Shown here: piece by piece, positions 8,605 through 17,777 of the stretch
How positions within the stretch are numbered: the first letter of the stretch is position 1
Layout: every line of letters begins with the position of its first letter
NCBI GenBank assembly: GCA_023423065.1
Contig: JAFAGC010000088.1
Span: 1-41,330, forward strand
DNA length: 41,330 bases
Direction of reading: 5' to 3'
Origin: Pseudomonadota bacterium
GTDB taxonomy: Bacteria > Pseudomonadota > Gammaproteobacteria > Steroidobacterales > Steroidobacteraceae
Notes under the pieces: model-generated
Database searches by the model: none
Seen by the model: the letters and a program-made list of their open reading frames with translations, nothing else
What the model was told of the DNA's origin: nothing
Translations under genes and position numbers: made by a program

Positions 8605-9360
8605 CTATTTCGCGCGTGAGGTGCGGGCAATCGCGGCAGGGCGATCTGGAGATACGCTGTGCTCAAGATCCTTTTGTAGGCGTGCAGTTTCGGAAGCAAT
8701 GTCACTGATATAACGGCGCAGCAGATCAAGCTCACCTTCTCGAATCAGACCATTGCTTGCAATCTTCTTTATCAAGCCGATCGATTCATTGAAGGTACTT
8801 ATTAGTGCTGAACACATGAACGCCGCATCGCTCATTCGCAGTTCAAGTGGACGTATTGCGGGCCCATTGGAGAACTTCAATTCGGTTCGAAATACAGGCA
8901 CGAGGTCAGTATCCGAAAGCGAAACGAAAGTTGGCGTCGCCCGAACGCCATCTAGGTCATCGAACGGCAGCACCCCATCATCGCTTTCCGCCTTTTCCTC
9001 TGACTTCTCCTCGGATTTCTCCTCGGACTTCGACTCAATTTTACTCACTATGCTGCGCATCTTGTCGTGCGTGAGCAGTTGCGGGGCATACGCATCGATA
9101 TGCGCGAGAACATTTGGAACTACAGAGAGATAGTCTTCAGGCGCTCCGTCAAGCATTGCAGGCCGGGCCCTATTTGCTGCCGCAAAGGCGACAATCATTG
9201 CGCCGCGCTTTCCAAATGTTTCTCTTAGTAATGAATCGAGATCGTCGGACGACTCAAGCCGATCCTGAATACTCTTGAGTTTGCCACTCGGAAGCAGTTG
9301 CACAACCGATCTAAGACTTTCAAGAAACTCATCGGTCGAGCGTGTTTGACTAGTTTTCAT
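8605..9360 (-). CDS. unknown protein with Lys-Ser-Glu-Glu tandem repeat (island gene 3)
   Basis: This encodes 251 residues from ATG 9360; a longer frame from 9408 would overlap the upstream gene further. The ATG lies inside the end of the preceding gene (11-base overlap), implying coupled translation. I do not recognise the family. The N-terminal 100 residues are helical ('DEFLESLRSVVQLL', 'VPNVLAHIDAYAPQLL'). A charged linker at 108-128 repeats KSEE three times. The C-terminal half has a strand-rich part ('TPTFVSLSDTDLVPVFRTEL') followed by a long helical segment ('FNESIGLIKKIASNGLIREG'). There is no signal peptide or membrane helix, so it is probably cytoplasmic. A structural or adaptor role in the cassette is a guess. 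Confidence 0.7.
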   Translation of the reverse strand: MKTSQTRSTDEFLESLRSVVQLLPSGKLKSIQDRLESSDDLDSLLRETFGKRGAMIVAFAAANRARPAMLDGAPEDYLSVVPNVLAHIDAYAPQLLTHDKMRSIVSKIESKSEEKSEEKSEEKAESDDGVLPFDDLDGVRATPTFVSLSDTDLVPVFRTELKFSNGPAIRPLELRMSDAAFMCSALISTFNESIGLIKKIASNGLIREGELDLLRRYISDIASETARLQKDLEHSVSPDRPAAIARTSRAK

Positions 9361-10192
9361 AGCGGCACTTTTCAAGGCTGCGATTTGGAATCCAAGTGGC
9401 CAACTCAATTTTTTCTGGCAAAGAAGTCGCTTGTCTGCGCTTTAGTGCGTGCGGATTCCTATACACCTCTGCGTCAGGCTCGGGTCTCATAAAGCCACTA
9501 ACTAACACATCCTCGACCATAAGTTTTCTAACAGCTTCAATCAAGGATAGGTTTCTATCTTCAAGCTCATCCTTCTCTTCAAGCAGAAATTCTGCACCCC
9601 AAGACTCAGGAGAAGAATTCGCGACGCTATCATGAGCAACGTATTCCACAAGCCTCGCGAAATGCTCCTTAGTCGTTCCTTCAGAAACTTGCCAACCGGG
9701 ACTGCAGGCCTCGAGAAATTCCGCCCCTATTCCTGTAATGGCGACTTGCTTTTGTTGTCCACGCGTCATCACCTCAACGAGCCCTGATTCGCTCATCTCT
9801 CGTACCAATCCGCCGACATTCTGAGGAAGCACGCCAACAGCTTCGGCAAGCTGCCCCATCCTGATGTACTTCTCGTTAGACGAAGATTGTCTTTGAGCAT
9901 TTCGCGCCTGCTTAGCAAGGACACGCAAGATGGAAAGTGTGTGCTTTCGCGTTTCCACAAGTGAGCGTCGTGCATCCGATTCGCTGGCGGCGAGAATTAC
10001 ACCGAGCATTCCCTCCATTGCCTCGGACATACCCTGGGCAACTAGGTGTTCCTTGCCGTTTCTTTCGTTGCGATGGGCGCGCCAGATACGTTGAATTTTC
10101 GTCAGAACTTCCGTTATCTGTGCGGGATCCCCTCGACGTGCAGCGCGTGCACTGTGCTCTAGGAGAGCCCGGAATTTATCTAGTAATTTCAT
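9350..10192 (-). CDS. winged helix-turn-helix protein of unknown function (island gene 2)
   Basis: This encodes 280 residues from ATG 10192; no clear Shine-Dalgarno sequence is seen, and 61 bases separate it from the upstream nitrilase-like gene. Residues about 85-162 form a MarR-like winged helix: 'TLSILRVLAKQ', the turn 'RMGQLAEAVGVLPQNVGGLVREM', and the wing 'GLVEVMTRGQQKQVAITGIGAEFL'. The first 80 residues are helical and basic. The C-terminal 100 residues contain an acidic helix ('LLEEKDELEDRNLSLIEAVRKLM') and a basic end. No enzyme motif is visible. It may bind DNA and control the cassette, or act as a sensor within it. The overlap with the next gene indicates the two products are made together. 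Confidence 0.72.
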   Translation of the reverse strand: MKLLDKFRALLEHSARAARRGDPAQITEVLTKIQRIWRAHRNERNGKEHLVAQGMSEAMEGMLGVILAASESDARRSLVETRKHTLSILRVLAKQARNAQRQSSSNEKYIRMGQLAEAVGVLPQNVGGLVREMSESGLVEVMTRGQQKQVAITGIGAEFLEACSPGWQVSEGTTKEHFARLVEYVAHDSVANSSPESWGAEFLLEEKDELEDRNLSLIEAVRKLMVEDVLVSGFMRPEPDAEVYRNPHALKRRQATSLPEKIELATWIPNRSLEKCRYEN

Positions 10193-10253
10193 ATAGATGG
10201 CCGGCTATGAGCAGGATAATAATGAATTCTAATATCCGGCAGGAGCAAGAACA

Positions 10254-11729
10254 TCACAGTTTGGAGCTCGGGGCAATAAGCAAAGCCTTACATTTTGAAA
10301 GTGCACCCTTAGGCCAGATTTCGACCGGAGGATCTTGTCGAATCGGAAAGCACATGTACGCCAAATCTGGAGCCGACTCCGGCCATAGCGGATCGACGTC
10401 TTGGCGCGAAACCAATCCCCTTGAATTAGCGATCGCCACACGAGTTCCAACGTCATTCGCGCAACTCACAGCAGCGGTCTTGCGCCAACCTTCCGGGTCA
10501 AACTTTTTGTCCATGACAATAACAATCGCCATATCGACACCAAATGTACGAATCGTGCTCGGACCTGGGATCGAACGATTGAAGTCTTCGCATACCAAGA
10601 GACAAACGCGTCCGAACCCGCGAAAGTCCCTAACCGCAACGCGCGTCTCGACGCTCGCCCCAATCTCGTTCAGCATTTTCCTTCCCACATAACGCTGGAG
10701 TTTGTAGCGAAGAATATCTTGCTCAGTGAGCCAATATTGGTGGTGTTTGTCTTGAGTCCACAGCTCTCGGCCTGATGACCCAAGTACGAAAGCTCGATTG
10801 GTGTAGCCCGTGCTTGAGGCGCTTCGCACCGCTTCGCTTCCGCAGATAACAAGCATTGGAGGATTTGCCGCACGATACCGGAGCCATTCACTAACGCACC
10901 GGCGTAATCTTGTCGACGACACAAGTTCGGGAATAATCACGACATCGGCGTGCATTGAGGACAACCAATCTAGAGCCTCAATAGTCCGATTAATGACGCG
11001 CGATTCTTTCTTCGAATTTAGGCGAACCGTGAAGAAGCCATTTTTCTTACCCCACTTGAGTTCATCGCGATTAAGAACCGCGGGCACGAACCCTATGGAT
11101 ATTGGTGAACTAGCCGACTTCCTTCTAATCGTCGGGATCGGGGTGTAGTCAACATACGCGCATGACTTTGAATCGACTCGCAACAGGTTAGAGAAGAACT
11201 TGTCTGGTGCATTTCCGTACGTACTCCGCGCCGCGCCGGGAATGACCTTACCTGTGGCTAGCTTGGTAAAAGTCCCTCTTGAACTGAACAAGTCGAGCGC
11301 GATCTGGAATTTATCAGCAGTCAGCGATCCGTTTTCTAGAGACAATTCTAGTGCTTCTGCGTCAATCGCTCGCGCGAGGAATGTGATTCGCCGCGCTGCC
11401 CGTTCAATTTCATCAATTCGAACAGGATCGGAAACAATTGCGGCTCGAAGTGACGTGAGCGCCGCCGACGCCATTTCAATAAATCGTGTTGAAACCTTCC
11501 ATTCTGTCTTGTTGGCTTTTACATGAGCCACCTCTGCACGCAGTTGCGCCTCTTCGTCACTTAGTGCGACCGGGCTTCGATCTGGGGAGATGAACTTGGA
11601 TTGGACCGACTGCCAAACTCGATCGATCGCTAGCGCATCAACAAGAGCCGCAAATAGATCGGGAGGCCAATGTGTGCTCGCGACAATTCTCTCTGACCGA
11701 GCAAGCGTAATTGAGAAATTCGACGGCAT
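10254..11729 (-). CDS. nitrilase-superfamily (CN-hydrolase) protein with helical N-terminal domain (island gene 1)
   Basis: This encodes 491 residues from ATG 11729. Residues about 208-480 match the nitrilase fold: Glu268 in 'ADVVIIPEL', Lys328 in 'ELWTQDKHH' and Cys380 in 'VCLLVCEDF' form the complete catalytic triad, and 'VGTRVAIANSRGL' is the usual late strand. The cysteine context resembles the glutaminase domain of NAD synthetase more than plant-type nitrilases. The first 200 residues are helical and unassigned. Nitrilase-like domains are known in some anti-phage reverse-transcriptase fusions (UG1/DRT type 1), but no polymerase YxDD motif is present here. It is first in a three-gene cassette on a low-GC island. 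Amide hydrolysis of an unknown cytoplasmic substrate is the likely chemistry; a defence role is inference. Confidence 0.82.
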   Translation of the reverse strand: MPSNFSITLARSERIVASTHWPPDLFAALVDALAIDRVWQSVQSKFISPDRSPVALSDEEAQLRAEVAHVKANKTEWKVSTRFIEMASAALTSLRAAIVSDPVRIDEIERAARRITFLARAIDAEALELSLENGSLTADKFQIALDLFSSRGTFTKLATGKVIPGAARSTYGNAPDKFFSNLLRVDSKSCAYVDYTPIPTIRRKSASSPISIGFVPAVLNRDELKWGKKNGFFTVRLNSKKESRVINRTIEALDWLSSMHADVVIIPELVSSTRLRRCVSEWLRYRAANPPMLVICGSEAVRSASSTGYTNRAFVLGSSGRELWTQDKHHQYWLTEQDILRYKLQRYVGRKMLNEIGASVETRVAVRDFRGFGRVCLLVCEDFNRSIPGPSTIRTFGVDMAIVIVMDKKFDPEGWRKTAAVSCANDVGTRVAIANSRGLVSRQDVDPLWPESAPDLAYMCFPIRQDPPVEIWPKGALSKCKALLIAPSSKL

Positions 11730-11867
11730 CGAGTCTAGTGTTTCTTGCTGCTGACTTGCTTCGTTGTGTTCAGTGACTGTTGTACTTGGGCGGGTGAATT
11801 ATTCGGCGAGGTAGTGGCGACTCCCGCGCATTGAGGATAGACAATACACATCTGAAACACCAAAGAG

Positions 11868-11899
11868 AAAAACCCCCGTCGGCTTCCCGACGGGGGTTT
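11868..11899 (-). terminator. intrinsic terminator of groES-groEL
   Basis: A perfect 10-base-pair GC-rich stem (11873-11882 with 11887-11896) closes a CTTC loop. On the minus strand it is followed by five T residues, and on the plus strand by three. It lies 49 bases past the groEL stop and should end groESL transcription before the island genes. Confidence 0.9.
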
Positions 11900-11948
11900 C
11901 CTATCTACCTGACGCTGGACGTCTGGAAGTAACGAGCCTTCCGGCTCC

Positions 11949-13589
<1,641 letters not shown>

Positions 13590-13591
13590 GA

Positions 13592-13885
13592 TTATTTGCC
13601 CTCAATGACGGCCATGACGTCTTCTTCACGCATGACCACGAGTTCATCTCCATCCACCTTCACTTCGGTGCCGGAGTACTTGCCGAACAGGATCTTGTCG
13701 CCGACCTTCACGTCGAGCGGGCGGACCTGGCCGTCTTCCAAAATCTTGCCCTTGCCGACCGCGACGACCTTGCCCTGTACGGGCTTCTCGGCCGCGGTGT
13801 CCGGAATCACGATGCCGCCGGCGGAAACGCGCTCTTCTTCGAGACGCTTCACGATCACGCGGTCATGAAGAGGACGAATCTTCAT
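13592..13885 (-). CDS. groES: co-chaperonin GroES (Hsp10)
   Basis: This encodes 97 residues, beginning 'MKIRPLHDRVIVKRLEEE', with the GroEL-binding mobile loop at about 17-34 ('RVSAGGIVIPDTAAEKP') and the roof segment 'VKVGDKILFGKYSGTEV'. The start is preceded by AAGGAG at eight bases. GroES caps the GroEL ring. It is the promoter-proximal gene of the groESL operon, under a CIRCE-like operator and a sigma-70-type promoter. No anomalies were seen. Confidence 0.99.
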   Translation of the reverse strand: MKIRPLHDRVIVKRLEEERVSAGGIVIPDTAAEKPVQGKVVAVGKGKILEDGQVRPLDVKVGDKILFGKYSGTEVKVDGDELVVMREEDVMAVIEGK

Positions 13886-13946
13886 GGGTTCGCTCCTTAC
13901 TAAAGTGTTGGTTGAAAACTGGTTTTGACCGGGGGGTGTGTTGCTA

Positions 13947-13973
13947 TTAGCACTCCCCCCAAGTGGCTGCTAA
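13947..13973. promoter_or_regulatory. CIRCE-like operator (HrcA site) of groESL
   Basis: The plus strand carries a perfect left arm TTAGCACTC (13947-13955), a nine-base spacer, and GGCTGCTAA (13965-13973), which matches seven of nine positions of GAGTGCTAA. The site lies 62 bases upstream of groES and touches the -10 box. CIRCE is bound by the HrcA repressor. The two mismatches in one arm suggest a weaker site. Confidence 0.82.
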
Positions 13974-14000
13974 TTGTATTGACCGACCCTTTCATTTCAA
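13973..14000 (-). promoter_or_regulatory. sigma-70-type promoter of groESL
   Basis: On the minus strand, TTGAAA (14000-13995) and TACAAT (13978-13973) are separated by 16 bases, near consensus. The -10 box abuts the CIRCE-like operator, so a bound repressor would block initiation. Some features (CTTGAAA) could also serve sigma-32, but no good sigma-32 -10 box is seen. Confidence 0.65.
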
Positions 14001-14064
14001 GCCTGAAATGGGGTCAGACCCCATTTCCTGGCAAATGGGGCCTGACCCCAATGCAATTTCAGGC
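14001..14064. repeat. palindromic intergenic repeat (REP-like)
   Basis: The outer arms of nine bases, 14001-14009 and 14056-14064, are perfect inverted repeats. Inside are a self-complementary block at 14007-14025 centred on GGGGTCAGACCCC and a second, inverted relative at 14037-14050. Similar GGGGTCAGACCCC palindromes are scattered in many proteobacterial genomes, often as REP-type elements linked to small tyrosine transposases. The element sits directly against the groES -35 box, between groES and dsbD. Confidence 0.75.
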
Positions 14065-14174
14065 GGGTTTTGCGGGTCACATCTGAGCAGGCGGCCCCCG
14101 GGCTGACCGATCATTCCCCGGTTTGCCGGTTCATATGTCGAATAGGATTGCGGGCCCCGTACCCGAGGTGTCGA

Positions 14175-16457
14175 GTGTCTTTAAAGAAACTGCTGACGTC
14201 CGCCCTGGCTTTCTTGTGCTTCGCGGCAACCCAGCCGGCCCTGGCCATCGGGGAGGACGAGTTCCTGCCGCCCGAGCAGGCCTTTGAATACACGGCAACC
14301 GCGGAGCCGGACAAGGTCACGGTCGAGTGGCGCGCGACCGACGGGTACTACCTCTATAAGAAGCGCATGGGCATCGCGTCCGCGACCCCCGGGGTCACGG
14401 TGGGCGAGCCGACCTGGCCCAAGGCCGAGATCCACAACGACGAGTATTTCGGCGAACAGGAAATCTTCCGCGGCACGTTCCGGATCACCGCGCCGCTCAC
14501 CGGCGCCAAGCCCGGCGACTCCGTCGCGCTCAAGCTCAAGTGGCAGGGCTGCGCCGACGCGGGTCTCTGCTATCCGCCCAGCGAGTGGGCCACGAACGTA
14601 ACGGTCGGCGGCGCGGGCGGCGGCCAGACTTCCATCGACAAGATCTCCGAGCTCGCGAAACCCGCGGCCGCGACCAGCGGACTCGGCGACGACGAATACC
14701 TGGATCCGGAAGTCGCATTCGTTCTCACGGGCGAAGTCGACACGCCTAACAACGTGCAGCTCAACTGGCGCATCGCCGAGGGTTACTACCTCTACAAGAA
14801 CCGCATCGCGCTCAAGCCCGCGGATCCCGCGCAGCCGGTCGGCAACATCGTGTTGCCGAAGGGCGAATCGCACACCGACGAATACTTCGGCGAGCAGGAG
14901 GTTTATCGCGAAAGTCTCGACGCTTCGTTCTCGCTGCCGCCCACCGGCGGAAAATCGGTCGACGTCGCGGTGACCTATCAAGGTTGCGCGGATGCGGGAC
15001 TCTGTTATCCGCCGATCACGAAGACGGTCACGATCGGTGCCGATGGCGTAGTCAGCGTCGCCGCGGCCGAAGGTTCGATGGCGAGCTTCGCGCCGCCGGC
15101 CTCGACCGCGAGCAGCGACAGCGACAAACCACTCGACCCCGACTGCCTGCCCTCGGAGCAGGCGACCCTGGCGGACAAGATCAAGAACGGCAACCTGTTC
15201 CTCGTGCTGCTCGGGTTCTTCGGCACGGGCTTGCTGCTCGCCTTCACGCCTTGCGTGTTGCCGATGGTGCCGATCCTCTCGGGCATCATCGCGGGCGGCG
15301 GCGACAACGTCTCCACGCGCCGATCGTTCATGCTCTCCGTCGCCTACGTGCTCGGCATGGCCGTCACGTATACCGCGGCCGGCATCGCGGCCGGCGCCAT
15401 CGGCAAAGGTTTCAACCTGCAGGCCACGTTCAACCAGCCGTGGATCCTGATCCTGTTCAGCGGCTTGTTCGTGGTGCTCTCGGCCTCGATGTTCGGCCTG
15501 TTCACGATCGAGATGCCCGCCTTCATCCAGACGCGGCTCAGCAACACCAGCAACAAGCAGCAGGCGGGCACGTACGCCGGCGTCGCGGTGATGGGCGCGT
15601 TGTCCGCGCTCATCGTCTCGGCCTGCGTCGCGCCGCCGCTCATCGCGGCACTCACCGTGATCAGCCAGACCGGCGAGATCGCGCGCGGCGGCTTCGCGCT
15701 GTTCGCGATGAGCCTTGGCATGGGCACGCCCTTGTTGTTGGTCGGCGCCTCGGCCGGAAAGCTGCTGCCGAAAGCCGGCGCGTGGATGGACACGGTGAAG
15801 AACGTGTTCGGCGTGTTGTTCCTCGCGGTGGCCGCGTGGATGTTGTCGCGCATCGCACCCGACTGGGCGATCCTGCCGCTGTGGGCCGTGCCCGCGTTCG
15901 CGCTCGCCTGGGTGTTGTGGCGCGCGTTCCGCAAACCGACGCCGGGCGGTTACGCGCTGCGCCTGGGCAGCGTGCTCGCCGGCCTCGCGGGTGTCGCCCT
16001 GCTCGTGGGCGCCGCGCTGGGCGGCACCGATCCGCTCTCGCCCATTCCGCAGCTTGCGGCGAAGAAAACGCCGCTCGAGTTCAAGCGCATCAAGACGCTC
16101 GCGGATCTCGAACGCGAGCTCGCCGCCGCGAAGGCCGAAGGCCGCACCGTGATGCTCGACTTCTATGCCGACTGGTGCGTGTCGTGCAAAGAGATGGAGC
16201 ACTACACGTTCACCGAGCCCAAGGTGCACGAGGCGCTCGGAAATTCGGTGCTGCTGCAGGCGGACGTCACGGCCAACGACGATCACGACCGCGAGCTGCT
16301 CCAGCACTTCGGGATCTTCGGACCGCCGACGATCGCGTTCTATAGCCTCGAAGGCGTGGAACAGCGAGACTTGCGCGTCGTCGGTTTCAAGGACGCGGAG
16401 AGTTTCGCCCGCCAGACGCAGCTTGCGTTGTCGGGTCGCTGCACACGCCCCACGTGA
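14175..16457 (+). CDS. dsbD: thiol:disulfide interchange protein DsbD with duplicated alpha domain
   Basis: The start is GTG 14175 (GAGG upstream), giving 760 residues with a signal peptide ending 'TQPALA'. DsbD carries electrons from cytoplasmic thioredoxin to periplasmic proteins. Unusually, there are two N-terminal DsbD-alpha domains in tandem (about 25-145 and 170-290), each with an intact pair in 'GCADAGLCYPP' (Cys126/132 and Cys271/277). The membrane domain follows with Cys360 ('FTPCVLPM') and Cys484 ('VSACVAPP'), then the C-terminal thioredoxin domain with Cys668-x-x-Cys671 ('DWCVSCKEME'). All redox cysteines are present. The family normally has one alpha domain and about 570-600 residues. 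The gene overlaps the next by GTGA, coupling it to a TlpA-like protein, a likely partner. Confidence 0.96.
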   Translation: MSLKKLLTSALAFLCFAATQPALAIGEDEFLPPEQAFEYTATAEPDKVTVEWRATDGYYLYKKRMGIASATPGVTVGEPTWPKAEIHNDEYFGEQEIFRGTFRITAPLTGAKPGDSVALKLKWQGCADAGLCYPPSEWATNVTVGGAGGGQTSIDKISELAKPAAATSGLGDDEYLDPEVAFVLTGEVDTPNNVQLNWRIAEGYYLYKNRIALKPADPAQPVGNIVLPKGESHTDEYFGEQEVYRESLDASFSLPPTGGKSVDVAVTYQGCADAGLCYPPITKTVTIGADGVVSVAAAEGSMASFAPPASTASSDSDKPLDPDCLPSEQATLADKIKNGNLFLVLLGFFGTGLLLAFTPCVLPMVPILSGIIAGGGDNVSTRRSFMLSVAYVLGMAVTYTAAGIAAGAIGKGFNLQATFNQPWILILFSGLFVVLSASMFGLFTIEMPAFIQTRLSNTSNKQQAGTYAGVAVMGALSALIVSACVAPPLIAALTVISQTGEIARGGFALFAMSLGMGTPLLLVGASAGKLLPKAGAWMDTVKNVFGVLFLAVAAWMLSRIAPDWAILPLWAVPAFALAWVLWRAFRKPTPGGYALRLGSVLAGLAGVALLVGAALGGTDPLSPIPQLAAKKTPLEFKRIKTLADLERELAAAKAEGRTVMLDFYADWCVSCKEMEHYTFTEPKVHEALGNSVLLQADVTANDDHDRELLQHFGIFGPPTIAFYSLEGVEQRDLRVVGFKDAESFARQTQLALSGRCTRPT

Positions 16458-17197
16458 ACACATCGAAGTCGCCCCGGACGCGCCTGATCGCAGGCGCCGT
16501 CGTCATCGTCGCCGCGTTTGCCTTTGGCTTCGTGCTGAATCGCAGCGGACTGTTTTCGCCTGCGCCGGAAGCGGACGCGCCCAGGCTGACGCCCGTTGAA
16601 CCGCCTGCGGCGCGCGCCGAGCCCGATACGACACCGGCACCCGACGCGGCGATGCCCCCGCCCAAATCGGTCCCCGATAAACTGCCCGACATCACCCTCG
16701 CCGACCGCGACGGCAAACCCACCAAGCTCACGAGCTTCGGCGGCCGGCCGCTGATGGTGAATTTCTGGGCCACCTGGTGCGCGCCCTGCCGCCGGGAGAT
16801 CCCGCTGCTCAACAAGCTGCGCGCGGAGCGGCATCAGTCTCAGAACGCCGAGATCGTGGGAATTGCCGTCGACTTCAGGGACGATGTGCTCGAGTTCGTG
16901 CAGAAGGTGCCCTTGAACTACCCCCTGCTGATCGGCGAGGAGGACGGCCTGGCCGCCGCCGAGGCCTTCGGGATGGGCATGGCCTTCCCGTTTTCCATCT
17001 TTGTGGACAGCCAGAACCGCATCCTGACGGTCAAAGTGGGCGAGTTGCACGAAGATGAAGCCAACTTCGCGTTCGATCGACTCCGCGACATCGACAATGG
17101 CATCCTCACCCGCGAGGCCGCCCAAGCGATGGTCGCCGAGGCTTTCCGGGAAATGGCTGCCGCCCGCGCCCAATCCGAGGCTGAGACGGCTCATTAG
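16454..17197 (+). CDS. TlpA/ResA-like membrane-anchored thioredoxin
   Basis: This encodes 247 residues from GTG 16454, overlapping the dsbD stop by four bases. An N-terminal membrane anchor (about 10-28) is followed by a Pro/Ala-rich periplasmic linker (35-75). A TlpA/ResA thioredoxin domain follows, with Cys109-Ala-Pro-Cys112 in 'FWATWCAPCRREIP' and a cis-proline region 'GMAFPFSIFVD'. Such proteins reduce periplasmic disulfides, for example during cytochrome c maturation, and are themselves kept reduced by DsbD. Coupled translation with dsbD supports DsbD as its electron donor. The C-terminal 40 residues are a charged helix of unknown use. A 114-base gap with no convincing promoter precedes aroQ. 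Confidence 0.9.
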   Translation: MNTSKSPRTRLIAGAVVIVAAFAFGFVLNRSGLFSPAPEADAPRLTPVEPPAARAEPDTTPAPDAAMPPPKSVPDKLPDITLADRDGKPTKLTSFGGRPLMVNFWATWCAPCRREIPLLNKLRAERHQSQNAEIVGIAVDFRDDVLEFVQKVPLNYPLLIGEEDGLAAAEAFGMGMAFPFSIFVDSQNRILTVKVGELHEDEANFAFDRLRDIDNGILTREAAQAMVAEAFREMAAARAQSEAETAH

Positions 17198-17311
17198 TGC
17201 CAATTAGCTACCGGATCGCGGCAGATTGACGGAAACCGCGCACGTTGCCCGCCGGTTACGGTAAATTCGCCGCCTTCAATGCACCCTGAGGGAGCGTCGC
17301 AAGACGGCGGT

Positions 17312-17755
17312 ATGGCTCGATTTCTATTACTGAACGGACCGAACCTGAACCTCCTGGGGCAGCGAGAGCCGGACGTTTACGGCTCGGACACCCTCGCCTC
17401 GATCGAAGAGCGTGCCAGGAACACGGCCGCGAAGCTCGGCCACGAGCTCGTGGCCTTCCAGAGCAACGCGGAGCACGAGCTCATCGATCGCGTGCAGACC
17501 GCGAAGGCGAACGGCATTTCCTTCGCCATCATCAATCCTGGCGCCTTCACGCACACCAGTGTCGCGCTGCGCGACGCCCTGCTGGGCGTGAAACTGCCCT
17601 TCATCGAGCTGCATCTCTCGAACACGTTCGCGCGGGAGCAATTCCGCCATCACTCCTATTTCTCGGACATCGCCGTCGGCTGCATCGTGGGCCTGGGTGC
17701 CCAGGGCTATGAGCTTGCCGTTCAAGCCGCGGCGGCGAGGGTTACCACCCGTTAA
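17312..17755 (+). CDS. aroQ: type II 3-dehydroquinate dehydratase
   Basis: This encodes 147 residues from ATG 17312, the usual size for the type II enzyme. It converts 3-dehydroquinate to 3-dehydroshikimate in the shikimate pathway and works as a dodecamer. Visible family signatures are 'LLNGPNLNLLGQREP', the catalytic Tyr23 in 'DVYG', Asn75 and His81 in 'NPGAFTHTS', and His101 in 'IELHLSN', followed by 'FRHHSY'. The in-frame ATG at 17279 would add 11 residues unlike the family. In many gammaproteobacteria aroQ precedes accB-accC, as here. Confidence 0.98.
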   Translation: MARFLLLNGPNLNLLGQREPDVYGSDTLASIEERARNTAAKLGHELVAFQSNAEHELIDRVQTAKANGISFAIINPGAFTHTSVALRDALLGVKLPFIELHLSNTFAREQFRHHSYFSDIAVGCIVGLGAQGYELAVQAAAARVTTR

Positions 17756-17758
17756 AGG

Positions 17759-17777
17759 GACGCGCTTCCAGCGCGTC
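17759..17777. other. intergenic hairpin between aroQ and accB
   Basis: GACGCGC (17759-17765) pairs with GCGCGTC (17771-17777) around a five-base loop, right after the aroQ stop and 26 bases before accB. No T-run follows, so it is not a standard terminator. It may be a processing or attenuation structure in the aroQ-accBC transcript. Confidence 0.45.

Larger units (their letters stand above)
8587..11867. mobile_element. candidate genomic island (three-gene cassette) downstream of groEL
   Basis: The stretch is visibly poorer in G+C than both flanks (sample rows are near 45-50 %, against well over 60 % outside) and uses A/T-ending codons such as AAA, ATT and TCT. It holds three same-strand genes and no integrase, transposase or tRNA. 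One edge abuts groEL and its terminator; the other carries two groEL 3'-end relics in direct orientation (8475-8586). Direct repeats of a target-gene 3' end at both edges fit integration at groEL, but no recombinase is present to prove it. The boundaries are approximate. Confidence 0.6.

Noticed and set aside
8532..8735. Small minus-strand frame over groEL relic B
   Set aside because: It is in a different frame from the groEL-like peptide and overlaps the end of island gene 3.
8989..9036. CRISPR-like or satellite array
   Set aside because: The 12-base repeats are in frame, contiguous and code for KSEE; there are no spacers.
10254..11729. Reverse-transcriptase domain in the nitrilase-like protein, as in DRT type 1
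   Set aside because: I looked for the polymerase YxDD and flanking motifs in the N-terminal 200 residues and found none.
14181..16463. 760-codon open frame antisense to dsbD
   Set aside because: Same cause: GC-rich third positions remove stops on the other strand. The sequence has no fold signature.
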